Origin: Rubrivivax sp. | GTDB lineage: Bacteria; Pseudomonadota; Gammaproteobacteria; Burkholderiales; Burkholderiaceae_C | Assembly (NCBI GenBank): GCA_030693565.1 | Contig: JAUYAJ010000270.1 | Span: 1-6,828 of the forward strand | Direction: 5' to 3' | DNA length: 6,828 nucleotides | Shown: positions 1-6,453 of the stretch, in pieces | Position numbering within the stretch: the first letter of the stretch is position 1 | Layout: every line of letters begins with the position of its first letter | Program-made: the position numbers and the translations under genes | Notes under the pieces: generated by a model | What the model saw: the letters and a program-made list of their open reading frames with translations, nothing else | Databases searched by the model: none | What the model was told of the DNA's origin: nothing

Positions 1-33
1 GAAGCGCGACGGCCGGTCCGGTGGCCGCGTCAT
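1..33 (-). CDS. pcm: Start of a downstream gene, probably protein-L-isoaspartate O-methyltransferase (partial)
   Basis: On the minus strand an ATG at 33-31 overlaps the surE stop codon (TGA at 32-30) in the ATGA arrangement typical of translationally coupled genes. The frame stays open to the window edge and gives only MTRPPDRPSRF. Eleven residues contain no domain, so the product name rests on context: in many beta- and gammaproteobacteria surE is followed directly by pcm, which encodes the enzyme that methylates and so repairs isoaspartyl residues in aged proteins. A proline/arginine-rich start is compatible with that but proves nothing. The rest of the gene lies outside the window. Confidence 0.5.
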   Translation of the reverse strand, partial: MTRPPDRPSRF

Positions 34-797
34 GCGCGGCCGCCCTCGAGCCGGCCGGCCCAGTCGGCGCGCTGGGCATGGTCGGTGAGGTCGACTTGCA
101 GCGGCGTGATCGACACCCAGCCGTTGGCGACGGCGTGGAAGTCGGTGCCTTCGCCGGCCTCGCGGGCGTCACCGGCCGGGCCGATCCAGTAGATCGCCTC
201 GCCGCGCGGGTTGGTCTGGCGGATCACCGGCTCGCTGGCGTGACGGCGGCCGAGCCGGGTCACGCGGCGCGGCAAGCTGGCGGCGTCGCTGCGGTTGGGG
301 ATGTTGACGTTGAGCAGCCAGGGCGACGAAGGCGGGCCAGCAGCCAGCACTTGCTCGACGATGGCACGGGCCGTGGCAGCGGCAGCATCGATCTCGCCCC
401 AGCCCTTGACGGCCTGCGAGAACGCGATCGCCGGGATGCCGAACAGGTAGCCTTCCATCGCCGCGGCGACGGTGCCCGAATACAAGGTGTCGTCGCCCAT
501 GTTGGCGCCGTTGTTGATGCCTGACAGCACCAGGTCCGGGCGCCGCGGCAGCAAGCCGGTCAGCGCCACGTGCACGCAGTCCGACGGTGTGCCGTTGACG
601 ACCCGAAAGCCCTTCACATGGTCGCCTCTGGCCTCGAAGATCTGCAGCGGCCGGTTCAGCGTCAGCGCGTTCGAGGTGCCGCTGGCGTTTTGCTCGGGCG
701 CGATGACGTCGATGTGCCCGAGCCCTTCGCAGGCGCGCACCAGCGCAGCCAGCCCGGGGGCCAGATAGCCGTCGTCGTTGGCGATCAGGATGTTCAT
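30..797 (-). CDS. surE: 5'/3'-nucleotidase SurE (survival protein E)
   Basis: SurE is a cytoplasmic, divalent-metal-dependent phosphatase that removes phosphate from nucleoside 5'- and 3'-monophosphates and is linked to stationary-phase survival. The 255-residue protein has the usual family length and begins at the family's normal start. The metal-site residues are present: the NDDG motif with D8 and D9, S39 in the NASGTSNA segment, and N95 in SGINNGANMGDD. The N68-GTPSDC segment is also a SurE hallmark. The protein is complete and intact. Its stop overlaps the next gene by ATGA, so the two are probably one operon. No Shine-Dalgarno sequence precedes the ATG; instead a -10-like hexamer lies six bases upstream, so the message may be leaderless. 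Family assignment is secure; in vivo substrate preference is unknown. Confidence 0.97.
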   Translation of the reverse strand: MNILIANDDGYLAPGLAALVRACEGLGHIDVIAPEQNASGTSNALTLNRPLQIFEARGDHVKGFRVVNGTPSDCVHVALTGLLPRRPDLVLSGINNGANMGDDTLYSGTVAAAMEGYLFGIPAIAFSQAVKGWGEIDAAAATARAIVEQVLAAGPPSSPWLLNVNIPNRSDAASLPRRVTRLGRRHASEPVIRQTNPRGEAIYWIGPAGDAREAGEGTDFHAVANGWVSITPLQVDLTDHAQRADWAGRLEGGRA

Positions 798-803
798 CGA
801 GCG

Positions 804-809
804 ATTGTA
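804..809 (-). promoter_or_regulatory. Possible -10 element for surE (TACAAT)
   Basis: Read on the minus strand this is TACAAT, five of six matches to the sigma70 -10 consensus. Only six bases (CGCTCG) separate it from the surE ATG, which would put the transcription start at or next to the A of the start codon. I see no convincing -35 hexamer 16-18 bp upstream, where the sequence is GC-rich (CCGGCC-like), so the call rests on the -10 alone. Confidence 0.4.
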
Positions 810-831
810 GGAGCGGCCACCGCGCTGGCCG

Positions 832-843
832 GCCGGCGCCGGC
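832..843. repeat. Perfect 12-bp GC palindrome in the divergent promoter region
   Basis: GCCGGCGCCGGC is its own reverse complement. It lies between the two outward-facing -10-like hexamers, within the spacer of the possible rightward promoter, so it could be a binding site for a regulator of both genes. In DNA this GC-rich, and next to GGCCGGCC, it may equally be compositional. Confidence 0.3.
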
Positions 844-847
844 TTCG

Positions 848-853
848 TATCAT
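848..853 (+). promoter_or_regulatory. Possible -10 element for the quinone oxidoreductase gene (TATCAT)
   Basis: TATCAT matches five of six bases of the sigma70 -10 consensus and is one of few AT-containing patches in this GC-rich gap. Seventeen base pairs upstream, at 825-830, CTGGCC is a weak -35 (three of six). Transcription would start near 860, leaving a leader of roughly 24 nt before the ATG at 884. Confidence 0.35.
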
Positions 854-872
854 CGCCCTTTGACCACCCGAC

Positions 873-876
873 GGAG
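873..876 (+). promoter_or_regulatory. Ribosome binding site that fixes the quinone oxidoreductase start
   Basis: GGAG lies seven bases before the ATG at 884. It supports that ATG over the in-frame TTG at 860, which would add eight residues (MTTRRRPP) foreign to the family and has no Shine-Dalgarno sequence. Confidence 0.7.
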
Positions 877-883
877 ACCGCCG

Positions 884-1861
884 ATGAAAGCCTGGCTGTG
901 TGAGACGCTGGACGGCATCGATGCCATGCGCTGGCAAGACCTGCCGACGCCCGATCCCCAGCCTGGCGAGGTCCGCATCGCGGTGCGCGCGGCGAGCCTG
1001 AATTTCCCCGACCTCTTGATCGTCCAGGGCAAGTACCAGTTCAAGCCGCCGCTGCCCTTCGTGCCCGGAGCCGAGTTCGCCGGCGTCGTCGACGCCGTCG
1101 GCGCCGGCGTCGACCACCTGAAAGTTGGCGACCCGGTGGCCGCGATCGCAGGCATCGGCGGCTTTGCCACCCACGCCTGCGTCAAGGCCGCCCAGGTGCT
1201 GCCGCTGCCGCCGGGCTTCGCGCTCGAGGACGCCGCCGCCTTCGCCTTTGCCTACGGCACTTCGTACCACGCCTTGATGGACCGGGGCGCGCTGCAGCCG
1301 GGCGAAACCGTGCTCGTGCTCGGCGCCGCCGGCGGTGTCGGCAGCGCCGCCTTGCAGATTGCCAAGGCCGCCGGCGCCCGCGTCATCGCCGCCGCGTCGA
1401 GCGATGAAAAATGTGCGCTGTGCCGCGAACTCGGCGCCGACGCGACGCTGAACTACGCCACCGAAGACGTGCGTGCAACGCTGAAGGCATTGACCGACGG
1501 CAAAGGCCCTGATGTCGTCTACGACCCGGTCGGCGGTGACCTCGCCGAGCCGGTGTTTCGCTCGATCGCCTGGCGCGGCCGTTACCTGGTGGTCGGCTTT
1601 GCCCAGGGCGGCATTCCGGCGCTGCCCTGGAACCTGGCGCTGCTCAAGGGGGCTTCGATCATCGGTGTCTTTCTGGGCGAGTTCGTGCGCCGCGAGCCGC
1701 ACGGCCATGCTGCCGCGCTGGCCCAGCTGATGCGCTGGTACGCCGAAGGCAAGGTCAAACCCGTCATCGACCAGCGGCTGCCGATGAGTGAATTGCCAGC
1801 CGCCTACGTCCGCATGGGTTCGCGCCTGGTCAAGGGCAAGGTGTTGCTCGTCAACTCGTGA
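884..1861 (+). CDS. Zinc-independent NADPH:quinone oxidoreductase (MDR superfamily)
   Basis: The 325-residue protein belongs to the quinone-oxidoreductase branch of the medium-chain dehydrogenase/reductase superfamily: soluble enzymes that reduce quinones or activated alkenes with NAD(P)H. Residues about 1-115 form the GroES-like catalytic domain, with the conserved N40-F-P-D segment and P61-GAEFAG-V. The catalytic-zinc GHE motif is replaced by GAE and the structural-zinc cysteine cluster is absent, so it is not an alcohol dehydrogenase. A Rossmann domain follows, with the nucleotide loop LGAAGGVG (G147-G153), then S172-S-D-E-K176, a pattern common in NADPH-binding members. It is transcribed away from surE, stands alone, and is followed by a hairpin. 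The exact substrate (quinone, enone or acyl-CoA-like alkene) cannot be told from sequence. Confidence 0.92.
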   Translation: MKAWLCETLDGIDAMRWQDLPTPDPQPGEVRIAVRAASLNFPDLLIVQGKYQFKPPLPFVPGAEFAGVVDAVGAGVDHLKVGDPVAAIAGIGGFATHACVKAAQVLPLPPGFALEDAAAFAFAYGTSYHALMDRGALQPGETVLVLGAAGGVGSAALQIAKAAGARVIAAASSDEKCALCRELGADATLNYATEDVRATLKALTDGKGPDVVYDPVGGDLAEPVFRSIAWRGRYLVVGFAQGGIPALPWNLALLKGASIIGVFLGEFVRREPHGHAAALAQLMRWYAEGKVKPVIDQRLPMSELPAAYVRMGSRLVKGKVLLVNS

Positions 1862-1875
1862 GCAGATGAAACGCT

Positions 1876-1895
1876 GTTCGCGCTGGGGCGCGAAC
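1876..1895 (+). terminator. Perfect 8-bp hairpin after the quinone oxidoreductase gene
   Basis: GTTCGCGC and GCGCGAAC pair perfectly around a TGGG loop, beginning 14 bases after the stop codon. No T-run follows on the plus strand, so it is not a textbook intrinsic terminator; it may still help end or stabilise the upstream transcript. As DNA the same dyad could be an operator for the regulator gene starting at 1945. Confidence 0.45.
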
Positions 1896-1944
1896 GGCCA
1901 CAACTGCGCTAGCATGGCCCTGGCAAGTTGAAGGAGCGTCGCGA

Positions 1945-2682
1945 ATGACCGTCAAGGTCTTGATCCTGGAAGACAACCCGGTGGCGCGCAGCTTCCTGTG
2001 CCGAGTCGTGCGCGAGAGTTTCAGTGACGCCAAGCAGATCACCGAAGCCGGCGACCTGGAAACCGCGCGTCGCCAGATCAACCTGACCGGCGGCGCCCAG
2101 GGCTTGCACGGCGTCGACCCCTTCAAGCTGATCCTGGTCGACCTCGACCTGCCCGACGGCAACGGCATGGAACTGCTGGCCGAGCTGTCGCAGTACCCGG
2201 CGACCAAGATCGTCACCACGCTCTACTCCGACGACGACCACTTGTTCCCGGCGCTGCAATGCGGCGCCGACGGCTACCTGCTGAAGGAAGACCGCTTCGA
2301 GGTGCTGGTCGAAGAGTTGCAGAAGATCATCCGCGGCCAGCCGCCGCTGTCGCCGGCGATCGCACGCCGGCTGCTGACGCATTTCCGCATGGGCAGTGGC
2401 AACGACACCCAGGCTCCCGACTCCGGCTTCATGAAGCCCACCGGATTCGCCGCCAGCCGACCGATGCAGATCGAAAAGCCACTCGACCATGAGCGGCTGA
2501 CGCCACGCGAGAGCGAAGTGCTGACCTACCTCAGCAAGGGCTTCACCATCAAGGAGATCGCCAGCCTGATGGGCATCAAGTGGTTCACCGTCAACGACCA
2601 CATCAAGTCGATCTACAAGAAGCTCAACGTCTCCAGCCGCGCGGAAGCGGCCGTGCTCGCCAGCAAGCAGGGGCTGGTATGA
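1945..2682 (+). CDS. Two-component response regulator, NarL/LuxR type
   Basis: A 245-residue cytoplasmic regulator with an N-terminal receiver domain (about 1-130) and a C-terminal LuxR/GerE helix-turn-helix (about 180-245). The acidic pair is E9-D10, the predicted phosphorylation site D66 (VDLDLPDGNG), the switch residue T92 and the conserved lysine K114 in GADGYLLKED. The DNA-binding domain starts at LTPRE (185-189), with the recognition helix near 214-227. D66 lies later than the usual 54-59 because of about eight extra residues (near 46-58) before the third beta strand. The interdomain linker (about 131-180) is also long. AAGGAG at 1931-1936, eight bases before the ATG, fixes the start. 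The stop overlaps an ATG in the reading frame of the kinase that follows, its probable partner. Target genes are unknown. Confidence 0.95.
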   Translation: MTVKVLILEDNPVARSFLCRVVRESFSDAKQITEAGDLETARRQINLTGGAQGLHGVDPFKLILVDLDLPDGNGMELLAELSQYPATKIVTTLYSDDDHLFPALQCGADGYLLKEDRFEVLVEELQKIIRGQPPLSPAIARRLLTHFRMGSGNDTQAPDSGFMKPTGFAASRPMQIEKPLDHERLTPRESEVLTYLSKGFTIKEIASLMGIKWFTVNDHIKSIYKKLNVSSRAEAAVLASKQGLV

Positions 2683-2702
2683 GCCTGCGGCGCCAGCACT
2701 GA
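2669..2702 (+). other. Coupled start with Shine-Dalgarno, then a 7-codon frame ending in TGA
   Basis: AGGGG at 2669-2673 sits five bases before an ATG at 2679, which overlaps the regulator's stop codon as ATGA. This is the normal layout for the start of a coupled second gene. The frame reads MSLRRQH and stops at TGA 2700-2702. It is the same frame as the histidine kinase, which resumes without further stops and has its first available start at ATG 2718. Either the short frame is a coupling leader whose ribosomes restart 15 bases later, or a mutation or base-call error has cut 13 codons from the kinase's original start. Confidence 0.6.
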
Positions 2703-2717
2703 CCGGACCGCGGCGCC

Positions 2718-4970
2718 ATGCTTGAGCGCGCTGCCTCGCTGGCCGGCGCCGCCGGCGGCGGCGAGCCGCACTTCAGCACCGACGACCTCGAGCGCTCGGG
2801 CGACATCCGCGCCGCATTCAGCTGGACCGGTTGGCGGCTGCGGCTGCTGGTGCTGGCCGCGCTGCTGGCAAGTCTGGCGGTGGCGACAACGGCGCGCCTG
2901 CTGGCGGTGTCGCCGCTGCTGCTGGCCGAATGGCAGGTGACGGCGCAGCAGCAGCTGATGCTGCATGACAGCCCCGAGCGCGAGCTGCATCCCTACTTCG
3001 GCCGCACGCTGACGGCGATGAGCGGCGCCGACGGCCAGCGCTTCGAGGTCGATGCGCTGGCCTTGCAGCGCTCGCCGCGCTGGCAGGTCGACGACGAACG
3101 CCGGCGCCGGCAGATCACGATGCAACAGCGAATGGCAGCGGCCTTTGCCGCCGGCCGCGTCAATCTGCATTTCAGCGACGGCGACAGCGTCGAGGTCGAC
3201 ACCCAGCGCCGCGGCATCGGCGGGCTCGGCCTGCTCTTCGTGCCGCTGAGCACGCTGGCGCTGGCGCTGATGCTGCTGGGCAGCGTCGTCGTGCTGGCAC
3301 GCCCGCAACTGCGCAACGGCCTGTACTTCGTGATGGCGCTGTGCCAAGGCATCGGCCTGCTCTTCGTCGCCGTGGGATCGGCGCGCTGCCTGGGCATGCC
3401 GACCGCCTTGCTCGAACACGACATGTTGCTGCGCATGGCCTTGGACGGCGTCACCGCAGCGGCCGCCGTGCACGCCTTCGCCGTCCACCCGCGGCGGCTG
3501 CCGCAAGCGCGGCTGATCGCCGTCGCCGCCTGGACCAGCGCTGCGGCAGTGTTGCTGCTGGCGGGGGCCGGCGCACTGGCGTCGCTGTGGTGGTGGGCAC
3601 AGGGGCTGGCGCTGGGGCTGGGCGCGGCCTCGCTGGCGGTGGTCAGCGTCTCTTATCGCGCCGAGCCCAATCCGTTCGCCGCCGTCATGCGCCGCATCGG
3701 CGCCGCCGCGCTGGCCACGCTGGCGCTGGCGACTCTGGCAGTCGCCGCAGCGGCCAGCGAGCCAGGCGCCGGGCCGCAGGCAACGGCGTCGATCGCCGCC
3801 ACCGTCTGGGCGGTGTTCTTTGCCTCGCTGCTGCTGCTGCTGCCCTTTCTCGACCGGGCGCGCCAGTTGCTGCGCGAATTTGCGCTGCTCGCCGGCATCG
3901 GCACCGTCGCGGTCTCGCTCGACTTGCTGTTCGTCGCCGTCTTCGCGCTCGGCCCGGTGGCCAGCCCGACGCTGGCGGCGCTGCTCGCGCTCGCCGTCTA
4001 TGCCGCCGCGCGCCAGTGGATCCTCAACCAGATGGCCGGCAGTGGCGCCCTCACCACCGAGCGCGCATTCGAGCAGCTGTACCGGGTTGCACGCGAGATC
4101 CAGGAGCATCCGCACCAGCGCTCGCGTTTGTCGGCGCGACTGCTGCGCGAGCTCTTCGAGCCGGTCGAGGTGCTGCGCGTCGAGCGCCCGGCGGGTCGTG
4201 CACGCGTGGTCGGTGGCGGCTCGGCGCTGCTGGTGCCGATGCCGCGGCCCGGGGTCGATGGGCCGGCCGCGGATTCGCTGCTGCTGCGCTTTGCGCGCGG
4301 CGGCCAGCGCTTGTTCACCCAGCACGACGCCCGCCTGGCCGACCGCGTGGTCGACCAGTTGCACCGCGTCGTCGCCTACGACCTGGCGGTCGAACGCGGA
4401 CGCAGCGAGGAGCGGCTGCGCATCGCCCAGGACTTGCACGACGATATCGGCGCCCGCCTCTTGACGCTGATGTACCAGGCGCCGACGCCGGCGATCGAGG
4501 ACTATCTGCGCGACACGCTGAAGGACTTGAAGACCCTGACCCGCGGCCTGGCGCGGTCAGAACACCGGCTCAGCCATGCCGCCGCCGAGTGGAAGGCCGA
4601 CATCGCCCAGCGCCTGGCCATGGTGCAGATCGAGCTCGGCTGGTCCTTCGACATCGACGAGGACTTGCTGCTGAGCATGATGCAGTGGTCGGCGCTGACC
4701 CGGGTGCTGCGCGAGCTGGTCAGCAACATCATCGTCCACGCCAGCGCGACCCGGGTCGACATCGTCTTGCGCCTGCAGCAGCGCCGGCTGCGGCTCAGCA
4801 TCACCGACGACGGCCGTGGCCGTCAGCCCGCCGCCTGGTCCAATGGCCTGGGCCTGGGCGGCGTGCGCAAGCGCGTCAAGCTGCTCGGCGGCGAGGTGCG
4901 CTGGCGCGAGAACCTGCCGCGCGGCATCGTCTGCGAGGTCGAAGTGGCCGAATTCGGCCCGCGGCGCTGA
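2718..4970 (+). CDS. Multi-pass membrane sensor histidine kinase (HisKA_3/HATPase_c)
   Basis: This 750-residue inner-membrane kinase is the likely phosphodonor for the upstream regulator. One hydrophobic segment (about 41-64) precedes a region of about 100 residues (about 70-165), probably periplasmic. A large hydrophobic block with perhaps eight or nine more segments follows (about 166-430). Residues about 436-560 are soluble and resemble a GAF-type fold only loosely. The dimerisation/phosphotransfer helix carries H574 in LHDDIG, the HisKA_3 pattern that pairs with NarL-type regulators. The ATPase domain has the N box with N670 (LRELVSNIIVHA), the G1 box D697-DGRG and the G2 region N709-GLGLGGV. 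No essential residue is missing. ATG 2718 is the first start in the uninterrupted frame but lacks a Shine-Dalgarno sequence; see the coupled start at 2679. The signal sensed is unknown. Confidence 0.93.
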   Translation: MLERAASLAGAAGGGEPHFSTDDLERSGDIRAAFSWTGWRLRLLVLAALLASLAVATTARLLAVSPLLLAEWQVTAQQQLMLHDSPERELHPYFGRTLTAMSGADGQRFEVDALALQRSPRWQVDDERRRRQITMQQRMAAAFAAGRVNLHFSDGDSVEVDTQRRGIGGLGLLFVPLSTLALALMLLGSVVVLARPQLRNGLYFVMALCQGIGLLFVAVGSARCLGMPTALLEHDMLLRMALDGVTAAAAVHAFAVHPRRLPQARLIAVAAWTSAAAVLLLAGAGALASLWWWAQGLALGLGAASLAVVSVSYRAEPNPFAAVMRRIGAAALATLALATLAVAAAASEPGAGPQATASIAATVWAVFFASLLLLLPFLDRARQLLREFALLAGIGTVAVSLDLLFVAVFALGPVASPTLAALLALAVYAAARQWILNQMAGSGALTTERAFEQLYRVAREIQEHPHQRSRLSARLLRELFEPVEVLRVERPAGRARVVGGGSALLVPMPRPGVDGPAADSLLLRFARGGQRLFTQHDARLADRVVDQLHRVVAYDLAVERGRSEERLRIAQDLHDDIGARLLTLMYQAPTPAIEDYLRDTLKDLKTLTRGLARSEHRLSHAAAEWKADIAQRLAMVQIELGWSFDIDEDLLLSMMQWSALTRVLRELVSNIIVHASATRVDIVLRLQQRRLRLSITDDGRGRQPAAWSNGLGLGGVRKRVKLLGGEVRWRENLPRGIVCEVEVAEFGPRR

Positions 4971-4974
4971 CGGT

Positions 4975-6270
4975 TCAGTGCGGGCGCGGCTCGCTGCCTT
5001 CGTCGTCCCGCACATGGCGGCGCGCGCGGCGCACCGCCAGCATCACCACCAGCCCGACCAGCGGTATCGCCGCCCCGACCGTCAACTCGGGGTCGACCGC
5101 CACCCCGCCCGCCTTGGCGGCCTTGGCCAGATAGCCGACCAGGCCGACCACGTAGTAGACGATGGCCGCCACCGACAGCCCTTCGACGGTTTGCTGCAGC
5201 CGCAGCTGCAGCTTGGCGCGCCGGTCCATCGACGCCAGCAGCGCCTGGTTCTGGCGTTCACGGGCGATGCCCACCCGCGTGGCCAGTAGCCCGCTGGCCT
5301 GGGCGACACGTTCGGACAAGTCATGCAGGCGCTGCGACACCGTCGCGCAAGTCGCCACTGCCGGCGTGAAGCGCCGGGCCATGAACTCGTCCAGGGTCTG
5401 GATGCCGCCGATGCGACTTTCGCGCAATTCGGTGATGCGCCGGCGCACCAGGTCAGCATAGGCGCGGCAGGCACCGAAGCGGAACTGGCTCGCCGCCAGC
5501 GCGCTCTCGACCTCGGCCGCCAGCCGCGTCAATTCCTGCAACAGGCTTTCGTCGCTGCCGCGCTCGCCCGCCATGCCGGCCGTCAGCTCGACCAGCGACT
5601 TCTCGATGGCGACGATGCGCGACGCCTGCTCGCGTGCAATCGGCAAGGCCAGCAAGGCCAGCATGCGGTAGGCCTCGATCTCGAACAGGCGCTGCAGCAT
5701 GCGGCCGGCCTGGCGCGGCGAAAAGCCGCGGTCGAGCAGCAGAAAGCGCGCATGGCCGTCGGCGTGGATGCGAAAGTCGGTGTAGGCCTCGCCGGCGCCG
5801 CCGCCCAGGCCGGCGCCGACGATGCCCTGGCCACCAAAGCAGCCCGCCACCCAGGCCGGGTCGGTGTCACTGGCAGCCGCTGCGCGCAGGTCGGCATGCG
5901 CGGCCACCACCGTCTGCCCTGGCAACTGCGCCAGCCAGCCGGCCGGCAGCAGCGCCGACGCCGGCTCGCCGAAAGGCGCGCCGGCGTCGCCGGCGGTGAA
6001 CAGCGTCCAGCCCGAGAACTCGCCGTGGCGTTCCCACTTCAGCCGCAATTCACCGAAGCGGGCGCTGAACTGCGTGATGCCGGGCGCCGGCGGCGCCACC
6101 TCGTACTGCGCGCACAGCCGGGCCAGGTGTTGATGCTCGAGCGCGCGGCTGTCGGCGTCGACCAGCAGCGCCAGGTAGCTGGCACGTGTCGGTGTGGCCA
6201 GCAGCTCGGGCGGGCGCGCATGCACCTCGTCGGCCAGTTCCAGACGCAAGGGATGATCGGGAGGCAGCAT
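4975..6270 (-). CDS. DUF3422 family membrane-anchored protein
   Basis: The 431-residue product matches the uncharacterised membrane-anchored family DUF3422 (COG4949), recognised by the N-terminal HPLRLELADEVHARPPE segment (residues 6-22). The middle is a soluble alpha/beta region, followed by a long helical, probably coiled-coil stretch (about 205-360). Two C-terminal membrane segments (about 366-383 and 397-414) are followed by a basic, then acidic, cytoplasmic-looking tail. The general plan of large soluble head, long helices and two terminal membrane spans resembles CorA-type transporters, but I see no GMN motif, so that is only a structural hint. I placed the start at ATG 6270-6268 because the family motif begins right after it; the open frame continues upstream to 6723, but that part is non-conserved-looking and runs opposite the zinc-ribbon gene. 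No clear Shine-Dalgarno sequence is visible. Function is unknown. Confidence 0.9.
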   Translation of the reverse strand: MLPPDHPLRLELADEVHARPPELLATPTRASYLALLVDADSRALEHQHLARLCAQYEVAPPAPGITQFSARFGELRLKWERHGEFSGWTLFTAGDAGAPFGEPASALLPAGWLAQLPGQTVVAAHADLRAAAASDTDPAWVAGCFGGQGIVGAGLGGGAGEAYTDFRIHADGHARFLLLDRGFSPRQAGRMLQRLFEIEAYRMLALLALPIAREQASRIVAIEKSLVELTAGMAGERGSDESLLQELTRLAAEVESALAASQFRFGACRAYADLVRRRITELRESRIGGIQTLDEFMARRFTPAVATCATVSQRLHDLSERVAQASGLLATRVGIARERQNQALLASMDRRAKLQLRLQQTVEGLSVAAIVYYVVGLVGYLAKAAKAGGVAVDPELTVGAAIPLVGLVVMLAVRRARRHVRDDEGSEPRPH

Positions 6271-6453
6271 GGGGGTTCGAGCGGCACCAGACGGGCGGGC
6301 CAGTATGTCATCGCCGCCTGGCCTGGCCCGCCCTTGCCGGGTCTTTGCCGGCGCCGCGGCAGATCGGTCTGTTTCAGAGGACAATAGGAGGTTAGATACC
6401 CTGACGCGCGCCATACCCCCGGCCGCGCACCACCACGGAGTACCGCACTTCTC
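6271..6453. promoter_or_regulatory. Divergent intergenic region between DUF3422 and the zinc-ribbon gene
   Basis: These 183 bases must hold the promoters of both flanking genes, but I could not find a convincing -35/-10 pair on either strand. The least GC-rich part is 6371-6400. It contains TATTGT on the minus strand (6386-6381, four of six to the -10 consensus), AGGAGG at 6387-6392 with no ATG, GTG or TTG at a usable distance, and TTAGATACCCTG (6392-6403 region). A small 5-bp hairpin, TGCCG/CGGCA, lies at 6346-6361. GGAG at 6437-6440 is the only Shine-Dalgarno candidate for the rightward gene. Confidence 0.4.

Noticed and set aside
860..883. TTG 860 as the start of the quinone oxidoreductase.
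   Set aside because: The extra residues MTTRRRPP are unlike the family, and GGAG is correctly placed for ATG 884 instead.
1910..1915. TAGCAT as a -10 element for the response regulator gene.
   Set aside because: It matches four of six bases, but no -35 is found at 16-18 bp, where the 1876-1895 dyad lies; too weak to list.
2613..4439. A 608-codon open frame on the minus strand opposite the regulator end and kinase.
   Set aside because: It is low in complexity (Gln-, Arg- and Ala-rich), matches no domain, and is expected opposite a GC-rich gene with strong third-position G/C. The plus-strand kinase has clear catalytic motifs over the same bases.
3341..5134. A 597-codon open frame on the plus strand in another frame across the kinase.
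   Set aside because: Its translation is an Arg/Ala/Pro-rich composition artefact without motifs, and it runs past the kinase stop into the antisense of the DUF3422 gene.
6387..6392. AGGAGG as the ribosome binding site of an extra small gene.
   Set aside because: No ATG, GTG or TTG follows within a usable distance, and the frame leading into ATG 6454 has no earlier start codon.
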